From Elymus sibiricus (Eukaryota > Streptophyta > Magnoliopsida > Poales > Poaceae), in NCBI GenBank assembly GCA_039707655.1, contig CM077672.1, forward strand, positions 354,312,031-354,376,030: DNA of 64,000 nt. Reading direction: 5' to 3'. Position 1 is the first letter of the stretch. The number at the start of each line of letters is the position of its first letter. Below the pieces are notes generated by a model that saw only the letters and a program-made list of their open reading frames with translations, did not search any database and was not told the origin of the DNA. The position numbers and the translations under genes were made by a program. Below are positions 10,230 through 23,900 of this stretch, piece after piece.

Positions 10230-13200
10230 ATGTCGGACGACGAGAAGAAGAAGAAGGCGGCGGCGGCGGGGCAGTCACCATCGGCCGGAGCGCCGCTTGC
10301 GTGCCTCACCGGCGGCGGCAGCGGTGAGATCCGCATCATTGAGTGGGTCGTGCGCGAGTCGGAAGGCTCGTCGGCGTCCATGATGCTGACGAAGACAAAC
10401 TACATGGAGTGGTCCCTTGTGATGCAGGTTAAGCTGCAGGCCGCGTGTCTCTGGACCGTGGTCACCGATGGCACCGACGACGAGTGCGACGACAGGCATG
10501 CCCTCTCCGTCATCCTTACGGGCATGCCGCCGGAGATGCTTCGTGTTCTCGCGGCCAAGGACACGGCCAAGACGGCCTGGGAAACCATCAAGACGCTCCG
10601 CATGGGGAGCGAGCGCGTCCGGGAGGCCAAGGCGCAGGTGCGCCGGCGGGAGTTCGAGGACTTCCACTTCAAGGACGGCGAGACCGTCGAGGATTTTGCA
10701 CTGCGGCTCACCGGCGTCGTCGCCGATCTGGAGCTGTACGGCGATCCGGTGACGGAGCACAAGGCGGTCCAAAAATTCCTCCGAGTCGTGCCGCGCAAGT
10801 ATAGGCAGATGGCCATGGCGATCGAGTCACTGATTGATCTCAAGACGATGACGGTCAAGGAGTTGACAGGACGGCTATCGGCGTCTGAGGACCACTACGG
10901 CCTCGACGACGCCGCGCACTCCGGCGGGCAGCTCCTACTCACCGCCGAAGAGTGGGCCGATGGCGAGCACAAGTACGGTGGCGGATCGTCATCCGGCGGC
11001 AGCAGCGGAAAGGGAAAGTCACCGGGCAAAACGCCGGCCAAGGGCGGCGGCGGAGGCGGGAAGCCGTCGTCCGGTAACAGCGGCGCCGGTGGATCCGGCG
11101 GCTCCGGTGGCAAGAAGAAGGGCAAATGCCATTATTGCGGCAAGGTCGGACACTGGAAAAAGGACTGCTGGTCATGGCTGGAGAAGGAAAAGGAACAAGG
11201 GAAGAAGGAACAGGCTAACCTCGTCCGCGAAGATCGCGATGAACACGATCAGGGTCTGCTCATGGCCGTGGTCACCAACGTCTCCACACCTGAGCTGGTG
11301 GCGCTCCAAGCTGTGTTTCTGAACGAGGAAAAGGTGATTCCCGTGCCTTCACCCAACGGCCTCTGGTACTATGATACAGGGGCGTCCAGTCATATGACTG
11401 GGGAGAGGAACATGTTTTCTACACTTGATGAAGGTGTGCATGGCACGGTGAAATTCGGAGATGGCTCTCTGGTGGCTATCAAGGGCAGGGGCGCAGTTGT
11501 GTTTCGCTGCCAGAATGGTGATCAACGTGCTCTCTCTGAAGTCTATTTCATTCCGAGCTTACGTAGCAATATCATCTCAGTAGGGCAGTTGGATGAGGGT
11601 GGATGCAGGATAGGGATTGAAGATGGGATCATGACCATCCAAGATCCGGGTCGGCGCACCGTGGCTCGCGTCAAACGGACGGCGAGCAGACTATACACGG
11701 GCGTACTGACCATTGACGCCCTAGCCTGTCTCCTCACCAAGACTGAAGATGTCACCTGGCGCTGGCATGCGAGGATGGGACACCTGCACTTCAGAGCTCT
11801 GCGAGCCATGTCTTTGAAGGAAATGGTACGCGGGATGCCGGTCATTGACCGCGTCGAGGAGTACTGTGATGGTTGTGCATTGGGCAAACAACACCGTGCG
11901 CCTTTTCCTCAAGTGGCCGGATACAGAGCAGAGAAAGGCTTTGAGCTTGTTCATACAGACTTGTGTGGGCCGATCACACCAACCACACCGGGGGGCAGTA
12001 AGTACTTCTTGTTGACAGTTGACGATTACAGTCGATACATGTGGTTGGAGCTGCTGAAATCCAAGGATGAAGCTCATCAAAAGTTCAGGAAAGTATAGGC
12101 AATGGCTGAGATGAGGGAAAATGCAGGCTTCGCGCGTTCCGATCTGACCGGGGCGGTGAGTTCAACTCCATTGAATTCAGAGAATACTGCGAGCAGCTGG
12201 GCATCAAACACTACACGACCACCCCGTACTCCCCTCAACAGAACGGAGTGGTTGAACGCCGGAATCAGACTGTCGTCGAGATGGCGCGTTGCCTGCTTAA
12301 AAGCATGGCCGTGCCGTCGTATTTCTGGGCTGAAGCAGTGAAGACTGCGGTGTACCTGCTCAACAGAGCTCCCACGCGCAGCTTGGACGGGGTGACGCCG
12401 TATGAGGCTTGGCACGGCCACAAGCCAAGTGTGCTGCACCTACGTGTGTTTGGGTGTGTGGCACATGTCAAGAAGCTTGGCCCTGGAGTGATGAAGCTCT
12501 CGGATCGATCAATCCCAATGATCTTCGTCGGCTATGAGGAAGGAACCAAGGGCTATCGTGTGTACAATCCGGCTATGCAAAAGGTACAAGTCACACGTGA
12601 TGTTGTGTTTGAGGAAAGCAGGCCATGGAGCTGGAGCACCCAGGGCGCAGTCACCGCGCCCACGCCGTCGACGTTCTCTGTGGTCTATGCTGACGACCAG
12701 GGTGTGCACGAACTGGACACTGGTGGCTCGTCCACGTCTACGCCGAGGAGCGCGGCGCCACCACCCTCTACACCACCAATGGGGTCGCCGCTGAACTCCG
12801 TCGACACGCCGACCGCGTCGGCGCATGGCACGCCGCAGACTGAGCCATGCACGCCGGCTGTGGCGAGGGAGATACGCTGGGCCACGCCGCCCACGCATGA
12901 CGATGGGCGCGATGTTGACTCCGGACCTATACGGTACCGGCGCCTGTCGTGCGTCTTCGACGAGACTGAAGATGAGGCCGTCCGAGAAGAACTCGAGCTC
13001 TGCCTGCTCACGGCGGAGGAGCCACGTGACATCACGGAGGCTCTGAATGACAATGCCTGGAAGGCGGCGATGGACACTGAGATGGCATCCATTGGTGAGA
13101 ACAACACCTGGGAGCATGCTCACTTGCCGGCCGGCCACAAAGCCATCGGTCTGAAGTGGATGTGTCGCGTCAAGCGCGACCCCGACGGCAACATCGTCAA

Positions 13201-14560
13201 GTACAAGGCGCGTCTCATGGCAAAAGGGTATGTGCAGCGTGAAGGCGTGGACTTCAAGGAGGTCTTTGCACCAGTGGCACGGATGGAGACCGTGCGGCTA
13301 CTCCTCGCGCTCGCCGCGCACTCCGGCTGGGAGGAGCACCATATGGATGTAAAGTCCGCCTTTCTCAATGGTGACCTCGCTGAGGAAGTGTACGTGGCAC
13401 AGCCGCCGGGGTACGTCACCGCCGGCAAGGAGCAGCAGGTTCTTCGGCTTCGAAAGGTACTCTACGGGCTGCGGCAAGCTCCGAGGGCCTGGTACGCGAA
13501 GCTGGACAAGACCATGGGCATGCTTGGGTTCACGCGCAGCCCACTAGAGCATGCCGTGTATCGCCGCGGTCATGCACACTCATTTCTGCTAGTGGGTGTG
13601 TATGTCGACGACCTCATCATCACCGGCACCAGCAAGACTTCCATCGACGAGTTCAAGAATCAAATGCAAGAGCTATTCAAAATGAGCGATCTCGGTCTCC
13701 TGAGCTACTATCTGGGCATCGAGGTAATTCAATCCAATGATTCTATAACCTTGTGTTAGAGGAGCTATGCAAAGAAAATTCTTGAAGCTCCTGGAATGGA
13801 AGGGTGCAATGGATGTCAGACACCCATGGAGTGCCGGCTCAAACTGAAGAAGGATGATGACGCAAAACCTGTCGATCCTTCTCTGTACCGCAGCATAATT
13901 GGTAGCCTGAGGTACTTGGTGCACTCAAGACCGGACATCACTCATGCAGTTGGGATAGTGAGTAGATACATGGAAAGGCCTACAGTCACTCACTGGACAG
14001 CCGTGAAGCAGATACTTAGGTACGTGCATAGTACTTTGAGCTATGGGTGCTGTTATTAGCGTGGTTCAGGGAAAAGTGAGCTGCTGGGCTATAGTGACAG
14101 TGACCACGCCGGAGACGTTGGGGATCAAAAGAGCACATCTGGTCAGATTTTCTTCCTTGGCAACAATCCTGTTACATGGGCCTCCCAAAAGCAAAAGATT
14201 GTGGCAATCAGCTCCTGTGAAGCAGAGTATGTAGCTGCAGCGTCTGCAACTTGCCAGGGTCTATGGCTGAGTCGTTTGCTCACTGAAATGAAGGGAGAAA
14301 AGGCCTGCGCGTTCAAGCTCTTGATGGACAATAAGTCTGCAATAGCGATGGCAAAGAATCCCGTTCATCATGATCGAAGCAAACATATTGATGTCAAGTT
14401 CCATTTCATCCGAGACTGTGTTGAAAATGGAGAGGTGCAGATTGATCATGTGGGGTCTGATGACCAGGTGGCCGATGCATTGACAAAAGCACTTGGGCGT
14501 GTAAAATTCGTTGAGCTGCGTCAGAGACTTGGAGTCAAGGAAATCAGCAAAGGACGTTGA
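10230..14560 (+). pseudogene. Copia gag-pol polyprotein, interrupted by three TAG stops and one frameshift
   Basis: The start is ATG 10230 (MSDDEKKKK), 62 bases past the 5' LTR. Gag ends in a CCHC zinc knuckle, CHYCGKVGHWKKDC (about residues 300-313), after a Gly/Ser/Lys-rich linker. The aspartic protease has the active-site motif YDTGASSH (Asp about residue 382). The integrase has the His/Cys zinc domain from WHARMGHLHF (about residue 512), the first catalytic Asp in HTDLCGP (about 577), a second in SDRGGEF (about 12139) and Glu in QNGVVERRNQ (about 12240). Reverse transcriptase carries YVDD at 13611-13622. RNase H has SDSDHAGD (about 14094) and EAEYVAAA (about 14222). The breaks are TAG at 12096-12098, 13757-13759 and 14057-14059, plus a one-base frame change between about 12125 and 12146. 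Gag-pol acts in cytoplasmic virus-like particles to copy and integrate the element. This copy should not give a full-length product. Confidence 0.93.
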
Positions 14561-14576
14561 GCTTAAGGGGGAGAAA
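14561..14576 (+). other. Element H polypurine tract
   Basis: GCTTAAGGGGGAGAAA directly precedes the 3' LTR and follows the gag-pol stop. Confidence 0.8.
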
Positions 14577-14957
14577 TGTTAGCCTTGCTGTAAGCTCACA
14601 TCGGATAGGCTAGTTTGTTTTCCGTTTGAAATAATCAGGGCAGCTGGGTCGGATGTGACCCATGCATGCACGTAGCTAGCGGAGGCGCACGTAGCGAGCT
14701 CTCCCGTTTCTTTCGTTTCTGTTTTACTCCCTCCTGGTCGTGTTGGCTTTCGCTGTGGACGTGATCGCGGGATGGACCAATCAACGCGGATCATAGCGGC
14801 CAGACCGGGAGGGTAGGCAAGTAAGTTGTAATCAGATAAAAGAAGGAAAGAAAACGGAAAACGCTGCGCAGTTACGGCAGCACCAAAAAAAAACTACTCG
14901 TCTCTCCCACGTTCGTCTCTCTCGCTAGTTCTCTCTCTCGCTGATCCGGCGACGACA
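14577..14957 (+). repeat. Element H 3' LTR
   Basis: 381 bp partner of 9788-10167, followed by the CTGAT duplication. Confidence 0.93.
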
Positions 14958-14962
14958 CTGAT
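14958..14962. repeat. Target-site duplication of element H, right copy
   Basis: CTGAT, identical to 9783-9787. Confidence 0.93.
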
Positions 14963-16012
14963 TGTCTGCATCATTATCATGCCAATTTTAAACTGTGCTA
15001 CCTGGTCCCTCTTCCTGGAGCACAATTTTTGACGATAAGCTAAGTTTACGTCTAGCTTCTTCGTCATATTGCTTTACCTTGAAAGCAAGATTGATTCCAA
15101 GTTTGTATCATATCCGTGGACCCAGTGACCTTCTGCTTCATCACATCTTCATTTTGATCATGGCACCTTGCTGTTAGCTCCTCATCTTGCCCCTCGATAA
15201 TTCGTGTCCTCATCGGCAACATCCTTGCCTTCCTTCTAACACATACTGGGTCAAATTCTGGTTATACCTTGCATTTCTTGTTATTCTTGGAATTGTTCCT
15301 TGTGCATTTATTGTGATCTTCAAATCCAATCTTTACTTGAAACACCATATCATTGCTACCCCGAAGCATGACTGTGGTACTCCGAATATCAACAAGAACA
15401 TTGGAAGTGCAATGCTAAATGTTTCTTGATCAATTATCCAAATACCATTGTATGGGTAAACATCACGATTCTCCTTGCCCCTTTATCTAAATGGTTATGT
15501 AATTGCTACCCTGTCATAAATATCATGCCCTGCACGTTCTTGAGAAAGATATACCACTAACACTTGTGAATAAACACATTTTCCTTTCCATTGGTCTGTT
15601 TAACCTTTCTTGTAATTATCATGATCTAAGCAGTAACAATTCCCTGCTTATGTAAACACCTCGGTGTACAACTCTCTCAGTAAGACCCTGTTGCTATTGT
15701 TGTTGATGTTTCGATAACCGTCGGTGGACGAGAACTTTGCCTATTGGTCCGCCTCATTTCGACGAGCAAGAAAATGGTTCTATTCGTCCCCCGCCCTTGG
15801 TACTGATGTTGTTGCCGACATAGCTGACAGATTACCCTCTGACATGCCTTGCTATCATGACCGTGCAAGATGTCACCGCCCTTCCTACTCTTAATTGCCA
15901 TTAGCCATAGTTCCACAAGATCGAAACCTGACTCTCCTGTACAACCTTGATTCCGAAGTATCCCTTGCACATGGCTTCGTATGTTATCACGAGCCACATT
16001 CCTAGAGATGAT
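14963..16012 (+). mobile_element. Element B internal domain, part 2
   Basis: About 1 kb between the insertions of H and F. There is no supported gene. A minus-strand open frame at 15677-15997 has no recognisable domain and is probably chance. Confidence 0.55.
16008..16012. repeat. Target-site duplication of element F, left copy
   Basis: ATGAT, repeated exactly at 33794-33798. Confidence 0.93.
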
Positions 16013-17589
16013 TGCTACTTGTAGCTTGCATTGGTATTTCCTCGAAGAGGAAGGGATGATGCAGCACAGTAGAGATAAGTATTTCCCTCGATTATGAAAC
16101 CAAGGTTATCGAACCAGTAGGAGAATCACGCAACACCTCGTTAGCAGCACCTGCACACAAACAACAAATCCTTGCACCCAACGCAAACAAGGGGTTGTCA
16201 ATCCCTTGGCGGTAAGATTGCAAGATTAAATTGTATATGATAGATTGATAGATTGAAATAAAAATACAAAATAAAATAAATAAATAAAGATGGCAGCAAT
16301 ATTTTTAGGGTTTTAGTAATATGACATTGATAGACTCGGGGGCCATAGGTTTCACTAGAGGCTTCTCTCGAGAAAATAGCATACGGTGGGTAGACAAATT
16401 ACTGTTGGGCAATTGATAGAAAAGCAAATAATCATGACGATATCCAACGCAATGATCATGTATATAGGCATCACGTCCAAGATTAGTAGACTGACTACTG
16501 CCTGCATCTACTACTATTACTCCATACATCGACCGCTATCCAGCATGCATCTAGTGTATTAAGTCCATAAGAACGGAGTAATGCCTTAAGAACGATGACA
16601 TGATGTAGACAAGACAAACTCACGAATTAATAAACCCAATGAATAGATCCCATCTTGTTATCCTTAGTAGCAACGATACATATGTGTCATGTCCCTTTCT
16701 GTCACTGGGATTGCGCACCGCAAGATCGAACCCACTACAAAGCACCTCTTCCCATTGCAAGAAAAATCAATCTAGTTGGCCAAACCAAATCAATAGATCA
16801 GAGAAGAAATATGAGGCTATAATAATCATGCATAAAAGAGTGCAGCAAAGACTCAAATAATTTCATGGATAATCTGATCATAAACTCACAATTCATCGGA
16901 TCCCAACAAACACACCGCAAAAAGAGATTACATCGGATAGATCTCCAAGAACATCAAGGAGAACATTGTATTGAAGATGAAAAAGAGAGAAGAAGTCATC
17001 TAGGTACTGCCTATGGACCCGTAGGTCTGTGGTAAACTACTACGCATCATCGGAAGGGTAGCAAGGTTGATGTAGAGCCCCTCCGTGATCGATTCCCCCT
17101 ACGGTGGAGTACCGGAGAAGGCCTCCAGATGGGATCTCTCGAGAACAGAAACTTGCGGCGGCAGAAAAAGTATTTCGTGGACTCCCCTGAGGGTTTCTGA
17201 TTTTTTTTGAATTTATAGTGCTGGAATTAGGTCAAACGGAGCTGGGTGGGCCCCACAAGGTACCAGGGCGTGCCTCCCCCCCCCCAAGGCGTGCCCTGGT
17301 GCCTCGTGGGCCACTCCTTCATCTTCTGGCCCTCTCCCGAAGCTTCCAGTGCTTGTTATGTCCAATAAAAAATCTCCAAAAAGTTTCATGGCATTTGGAC
17401 TTCGTTTGATATTGATTTTCTGTAAAACAAAAACAGGGCAGAAAACAGCAACTGGCACTAGATACTAGGTTAATAGGTTAGTCTCCAAAAATGATATAAA
17501 ATTGCTGTAAATGATTGTAAAAACATCCAAGATTGATATTATAACAGCATGTAACAATCAAAAATTATAGATACGTTGGAGACGTATCA
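16013..17589 (-). repeat. Element F 3' LTR (left)
   Basis: 1577 bp, the reverse complement of an A/E-type LTR. It contains a U3 inverted-repeat region with a C run (about 17263-17304) and is adjacent to the minus-strand polypurine tract at 17590-17603. Confidence 0.92.
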
Positions 17590-17603
17590 GCATCCCCAAG
17601 CTT
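17590..17603 (-). other. Element F polypurine tract
   Basis: GCATCCCCAAGCTT is the reverse complement of the AAGCTTGGGGATGC tract of A and E, abutting the LTR. Confidence 0.8.
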
Positions 17604-18921
17604 AATTCCTGCTCGTCCTCGAGTAGTTAAATGATAAAAACAGAATTTTTGATGTGGAATGCTACCTAACATATTCATCACATATTCTTTTCTTTTGTAG
17701 CATGGACATTGGACTTGTATGATTCAAAGCAATAGTCTATAGTTTGACATGAAAACATAAATACTCAAGCATGCTAACAAGCAACCATGTCTTTCAAAAT
17801 ATCAACGCTAAAGAAAGTTATCCCTAGCCCATCATGCTCAATCATTGATCCATTCATGAAACACACTCGACTATTAGCTACATCCAATCCACAAGTATGA
17901 AAATAGTGCTCTCTAGTTGGTGCTTTGTAAGAGAAGATGGAGACTCAAATAAAATAAAAATTGCATAAAAGTAAATAGATAGGCGCTTCGCAGAGGGAAG
18001 CAGAGATTTGTCAAATGTGCCAGAGCTCAAAGCTGAAATTAAAGAGGTAAAAATATTTTGGGAGGCATGCTTTTCCTGCCAACAAAAACGAACGAGAATT
18101 TCCAATATCTTCCATGCTAAACACATTATAGCGGTTCCCAAACAGAAAATAAAGTTTATTCCTTTTCCACCATTTCTTTCACAATCCATGGCTAGCCGTA
18201 TCCACGGGTGCCCTCCATACCATCACTTTCCAAGGAATTTATTATTGTGATCACATAAGATTTTTCATTTCATTTCATTTCACAATTCGGGACTAGGCAT
18301 CCCTATTACCGGCCACACTCTCATGCAATGACAAGTGAATAAACACTCATCATGAGAATAACCCACTTATCATGCAAGATATTGGCTACCCCCTTCCACT
18401 TCATGAGCGGTACGGGCACACAAAATAGAAAAATCATTTTGAAATTTAGAGTTGGCACACGCAAATTTACTTGGAACGGCATTGAAATACCGCATATAGG
18501 TAGATATAGTGAACTCATAAGGTAAAACTGGGTTTAAGGATTTTGGATGCACAAGCAGTATTTCCGCTTAGTACAAATGAAGGCTAGCAAAAGATTGAGC
18601 AGCAACCAACCAAAAAACGAATACGGTCATAAACATGCATTGAACATAACTAACACCGAATAATGCACCATAAGTAGGATATAACTTCATTGCATAACTA
18701 TTGACTTAATGTGCATGCATAGGGAATCACAAACCTTAACACTAATATTCTTACTAAATCATAATTACTCACTAACATGGCATCACATATTATCATTTCC
18801 ATATCGCAAAACTATTGCAAGGAATCACACTTATCATATCCAATGATCTATATGAAAGTTTTTATCTATATCCCTCTTGAATATTCATCACTTTGGGACC
18901 AATTGCATAACATGTGCAAAT
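17604..18921 (-). other. Element F non-coding tail, distal part
   Basis: About 1.3 kb aligns in reverse to 4660-5960 of element A and 40440-41740 of element E. No gene is visible. It ends at CAAAT (18917-18921), where G begins. Confidence 0.8.
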
Positions 18922-20915
18922 TTTAGGAGATATGCCCTAGAGGCAATAATAATTGTTATTATTTATCCCCATGTTCATAATTATGTTTATGTTCCATGCT
19001 ATAACTGCTATGGTTCTCGAGTCTGCAATAACCACGAGGCTCGGAGGAAGACTCATATGCATGTGTGGAATAATAAACGGTAAAATGTATTCCTAGTCTG
19101 GCCTCTAAGACTAGCTCAAGTGTTGTATGGTGGTTCTGTTTTCTTGATCATGGGCATGACTGTGCCAGCAACTTTGAGGGCACAATGTTAGGAGAAGACT
19201 TGTGTTGAATCGACCCGATTGATGTTATGCTATGAGATACACTCAGCACAAGTTAATGGTTAATAACATAGAGAAAGTTAATGTTTGCATAATTCCTTAG
19301 ACCATGAGAGTGTCGAGTTTCTTCATGCTTGCTTCATGAACTTTGGGGTTTGTTAAACATCATCCGTAAATGGGTGGCTATTACGGCAGCTTACGGGTTC
19401 ATGGAAAAGTGTGTCAAGGGACTTGATAGATCAAGATTGGGATTTGCTCCTACGACGATGGAGAGATATCTCTGGGTCCTCTTGGTGTTATGGTATCCAT
19501 CATCGTCTGGCCAGACACATTGTGATTTGATCACAGGGATGCCGGAACACGGGAACGAGAAAAGAGAACAAAATCGGCAACGAGGTAACTAGCATAGTGG
19601 ACAAGTTGTTGATCCATAGGGATGCCGATAATTCTCAACTCGGGTTTTGTAACATATCGCAAAGCAACAGGAATAGCACACGGCAACTGGAGGTTCACTC
19701 GAATATTCATTCGTGTGGGTATAGGGGTCAATATGGGTGTCCACGGCTCCGATGTTGATCATTGATCAGAAAGTGTTCCAGGTCATGTCTATACTTCACC
19801 GAACCTATAGGGTCACACGCTTAAGGGTCATCTATCTGCTGAATACTAGACAGGGAGTCTGAGAGAAAATCACCGGAAAAGTTTCGGACGCAACGGAAAC
19901 GTTCCGGAGAGGACACCGGAATAGTTCCTGTATAACTGAAAAGTTGTTTCGGGGTATACCATTAAGTCAAATTGGTTTTGGCACATGCCTGGAAATTCTT
20001 GGAGGGTGCCAGAATTGTTCTGGTAACTTCTGGGATTTTTTCGGGACAAAAACCGGAAATGTTCCGGAGCTGCCGGAACCGGTTTGGTTGCTTTTCGCAG
20101 ATGAAAATCACTACTCCGGAATTGTTTTGGAACGAATCCAAAATCATTTTAGAGGGTACAGGAATTATTCTAAGACCCACAGAAATATTTTCGGATTTAA
20201 CGGTCGTGGAAAATTGTCTCCGTGAATAGTGAAAGTGCTTTTTGGGTGGCTTCTTGGAGAAGCCACCTTGAGGGCCTTTTGGTCTTTTCTCCTTGGCTTC
20301 TTGGAGAAGCCACCCTTGGGCTTGGCCTACAAATAGGGGTGGAGGGGGCTGCCTAAAGGATCATCCTTTGCTCTCATACACATGCCATAGACTTGTCTGG
20401 CTTCTCTCTCCCTCCCAGCGAAATAGTTTCGTAGAGCCGAAAGGCTGTCTGGGTTCCGGTGGGAACTAGTTCTGGACGGCGAAGCCCTGCCGGATAGATG
20501 ACACCGTATGTGTGCAACTCTGTAGAGATATCGTAGTTTCGGTCTTAGTTTGAGAGTGCCTCCCGAAGGGCTGTCTGAGAGACTGTCCGAGTTTCGAGGG
20601 TCCTCCCAAAGGGCTGTCCAAGTGATCGTCCGAGTTTCGAAGATCCTCCCGAAGGGCTTTCCACGACATCGTCCGAGGGACTATCTGACTGCCTCCCGGA
20701 GGGCTGTCCAAGGGGCAGTTGAGGGAGTACATCCTCGCGGTTGGGAGGTTGTAAATCCTAGCTGCGGTGATCTGCACCGCCGATCGTCATCGACTCTACT
20801 TCCGCTGTGCTACGAGTCGGTAACGAAAAGATGAAACCTTGTATGCAGTCTCCATAGTGGTCCTGGGCTGGTGTGTAGGTCGGAAAATTTTTGTTTTCTG
20901 CTGCGTTCCCCTTCA
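18922..20915 (+). repeat. Element G LTR 1
   Basis: 1994 bp, T(T)TAGGAGATATGCC...CCCCTTCA. It includes many CGGAA/TTCCGG words, a duplicated hairpin (20245-20267 and 20295-20311), a decayed TATA (TACAAATA about 20328), and four imperfect 40-50 bp repeats around CCTCCCGAAGGGCT (about 20560-20715). Confidence 0.88.
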
Positions 20916-20916
20916 G

Positions 20917-20929
20917 TGGCATCAAGAGC
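20917..20929 (+). other. Element G primer-binding site
   Basis: TGGCATCAAGAGC is a decayed or variant match to the tRNA-iMet complement TGGTATCAGAGC. It marks the LTR end. The same site recurs at 28163 after LTR 2. Confidence 0.75.
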
Positions 20930-23900
20930 CGTGCTATGCCTAGATACAGGCTGCGATCTAGAATACATGAGATGTATGGGTGTTGCACAATATAATTTTG
21001 TAGTAGAAGAGTTCTATTGCTAAAATTATTTGTGCGGGTAGCAGATGAAATCTGTTACCCGATGTTCCTATTGCTTCCATTGAATTTGCATAGTCCTGAT
21101 CTTGATAGTATTGTGGAATCTGACAAAGTTCTGGCAATCCGCGATCCTTTCATGCTGCTCTTGAGTATGCTGATTGACAGATCAACGAAGTGCTAACAGT
21201 TCTTTGGGTTCCACTTTAGTTAAAGAAAGATGGATGTTTCGCAGACGAAAGGGCAATGCAGATATGATCTGCACGGGGGTCATGCGTATGATGAAGTTTA
21301 GTATGGGGCTCGAGATTTTATTATCTCGTGTTTCATACACCCCACAATGTTAATCTAGCGACTTGAATAAATCATACTTGATGATGGACGTTGGTAGCTT
21401 CGGTTTGTTTCGAAACCTTAGAAGCCACGTAAAAAGTAATTTTGCATAAACCGATTAGAGGCGTCTAACTTGGTTTTGCAGGATGTGCATGTGATGTGGT
21501 ATAGCGGTTCTCATATTAATTTGATTATGTATGAGATGACTATATGATGTAAAATTAACATGACCTACGTGTCATGATTCGGCATGATGGCTGGAGCCAT
21601 ATGATTGTCACTTTAATGACCTGCGTGTCAACCTTAAGTAATGCACTTATTTTATTAGCTATAGAGATAGCAATATTATCTGGGGCATCAACAAGGTGGT
21701 AGCAATCTTCGCGAAGGTGAACACCGACGCGAATGCCGAAGACGAAGAAAATAAAGACTTCTCCGGCAGAATGGGTTGTACCATATCATGCTATTATGAA
21801 TTGCCTGAGATGTTTATCCCTTATGATGCACCCTTCTTGATTTCATGGTAGTCACTTTTTATTAGGGTGATCTCTCAATTAAAATATCAAGTAGTTAGTG
21901 TTCTCCCAAGTGTAGCACCGTCACGGCACCTATCTTTTCGAGATGCGCCATGAATGCATGGGTACGAACGATTAGAGAAGTGTGAGGCAGGTGAGGTCAG
22001 ACCTTGCAGCAAGATCACTTGGTTGTCTTGACGTTCATGGCAGGATCGTCCTGAGCTCGAAACACACGCATCGAAAGATGAACAAGAGTCACATAGAGAT
22101 GTGATCGGCAAGTTGGCCTACCGATTAAAATTCCCGTCATGAGATGATGATTCTATGGCGATGAATTGAAGTCTGGATCTTGTATCACTCACAATCAATT
22201 ATGAGAGATATTGATTTGAGTGGGAGTACACTGTAGAATTAACTTGTTTAATTCTCAGTGCAATTAATTATGAACACTGTCTAAGTGTGATTTACAAAAT
22301 AGTTGTAGAATAATGGCTCGCGTTTCCACCTTCCCTATTAAAATTGAATAGCTGTTATATATCTGGTTAAAACTTTATGGTTGGTAACGTAATGTGAGGG
22401 TTGTCCTCAAAAGTGCCGAGAAGGACTTTGTCCTATCGCATGCTTTTGGTATTCACCCGCTAATGCTATGGATAATGTGACTCTCGTCCTTCGATCCAAA
22501 AGCTAGAATTCCGTTACGGTCAAGTGCAATATGTTTGCTTCCATGAGACCCGAACTTCAAAAGTTTGGGATAACTATGTGATATTCATGGAACTGAAAAT
22601 CATTTTCAGACACAAACAAAGGCTAAAAGATATGGGATATCCAAAGCAATGTTTGTTTTGCAAACTATTAGTAAAGAGGTTTACTATGCATTTGACTAAT
22701 AACAGAGGGATCCAGTAGAACGCATGTCATATGATGATGGTGAATAAAACAACAACTTAAGAGAAAGGAAATGTTCGAAGGGTGTTAGTATGACTTACAC
22801 ACCTAGGAAGTCTGGGGCTGATGCCACTCTTCAAGTTGGTGCTTCTTCTGAGAGTAGGAGAATTATTGGAAGTAAAACTGTTAGAAGTATAAAGGCAAAA
22901 AGAGAGAAGACTCGAATATCCAACTCATGTATGAAAGTCATACAAGCTATTGATGTATAGAAGGCTGGTCAAAAGAAATAGTTCTTGGGAATTATGATTA
23001 AAACATGTTAATCACTGATTCTTGGGTATTGTGAGATGATCACAAAGATACCAGCTCGATTGCATTCTGTTGCGACTCGATGCAAGGACTACTACGGCCT
23101 AAAAGACTTGCCGGAATGAGGTTTAGATACGCGCTGGGAATATAGTAAATGTTACTATACCTTCCATCGGTGTATTACCGTCTGTATTTATTTTCATAAT
23201 TCATTTAGAGTTTTACACACTCTAGCCCATTGCATAAAGTATCTTGCAAGAAAGTTGTTCATAAGAGAACTTTTGATGTTCGGTGTTATGAATAACATAA
23301 GGGCCATGCTTCCATCATGGATGGGATGTATGTTATGAATATTGATAATAATACATTACCTCTGTATTTACTTTCATAATTCATTTTAAGAGTTTTATAC
23401 ACTCTAGCCCTTTTGCATAATGTTTGTTGCAAGAGTGTTGTTCATAAAAGAACAATTGTTGTTCAGAATCATGAATAACATAAGGGCCAGGCTTCCATCG
23501 TGGATGGGATGTATGTTATGAATCTTGATGGTAATATGATACATCCATAACACTGATGCTAAATGTCGCAAGACTAAAAGAATATCACATATGTGTGGCA
23601 CTGCATTTGGTCACATTGGAGAAACCCGCATGGAGAAATTCCATTATGATGGATTTTTGAAGTCAGTTGATTATGAATCATCTGACACTTGCAACTTTCC
23701 TCCGAAAAGTGAAGTGACTGAAATATCGTTCATAGGCCATAAGGAACGAGCAACAAACTTATTGGTGATCATACATTTTGATGTGTGTAGTCCAATAAAT
23801 GTTGTTACTAGTAGTGGATTTATCTATCTTCATAAATGACTTAAGTGGATATATGGATATTTACTTGATGAGACGCAAGTCTGGATCTTTTGAAGTCATT

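Larger units (their letters stand above)
9788..14957 (+). mobile_element. Element H: complete Ty1/Copia retrotransposon
   Basis: 5170 bp with short LTRs of 380 and 381 bp (TGTTAG...CGACGACA), a perfect CTGAT duplication, a tRNA-iMet-like priming site, a gag-pol region in Copia order (gag, protease, integrase, reverse transcriptase, RNase H) and a polypurine tract. The two LTRs differ by 9 substitutions and one A-run length change by my count. It is inserted in the internal domain of element B. GC content and codon use are clearly richer than in the surrounding elements. Confidence 0.95.

Noticed and set aside
10275..10858. Long minus-strand open frames across the element H gag region.
   Set aside because: They are shadows of a GC-rich coding strand. 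The + strand frame has the full Copia domain order.
18922..22042. Initial reading of the element G LTR as 3.1 kb long, since 18922-22042 and 26167-29288 are the same sequence.
   Set aside because: The priming-site-like TGGCATCAAGAGC at 20917, right after CCCCTTCA, shows that the LTR ends at 20915. The rest is duplicated internal domain.
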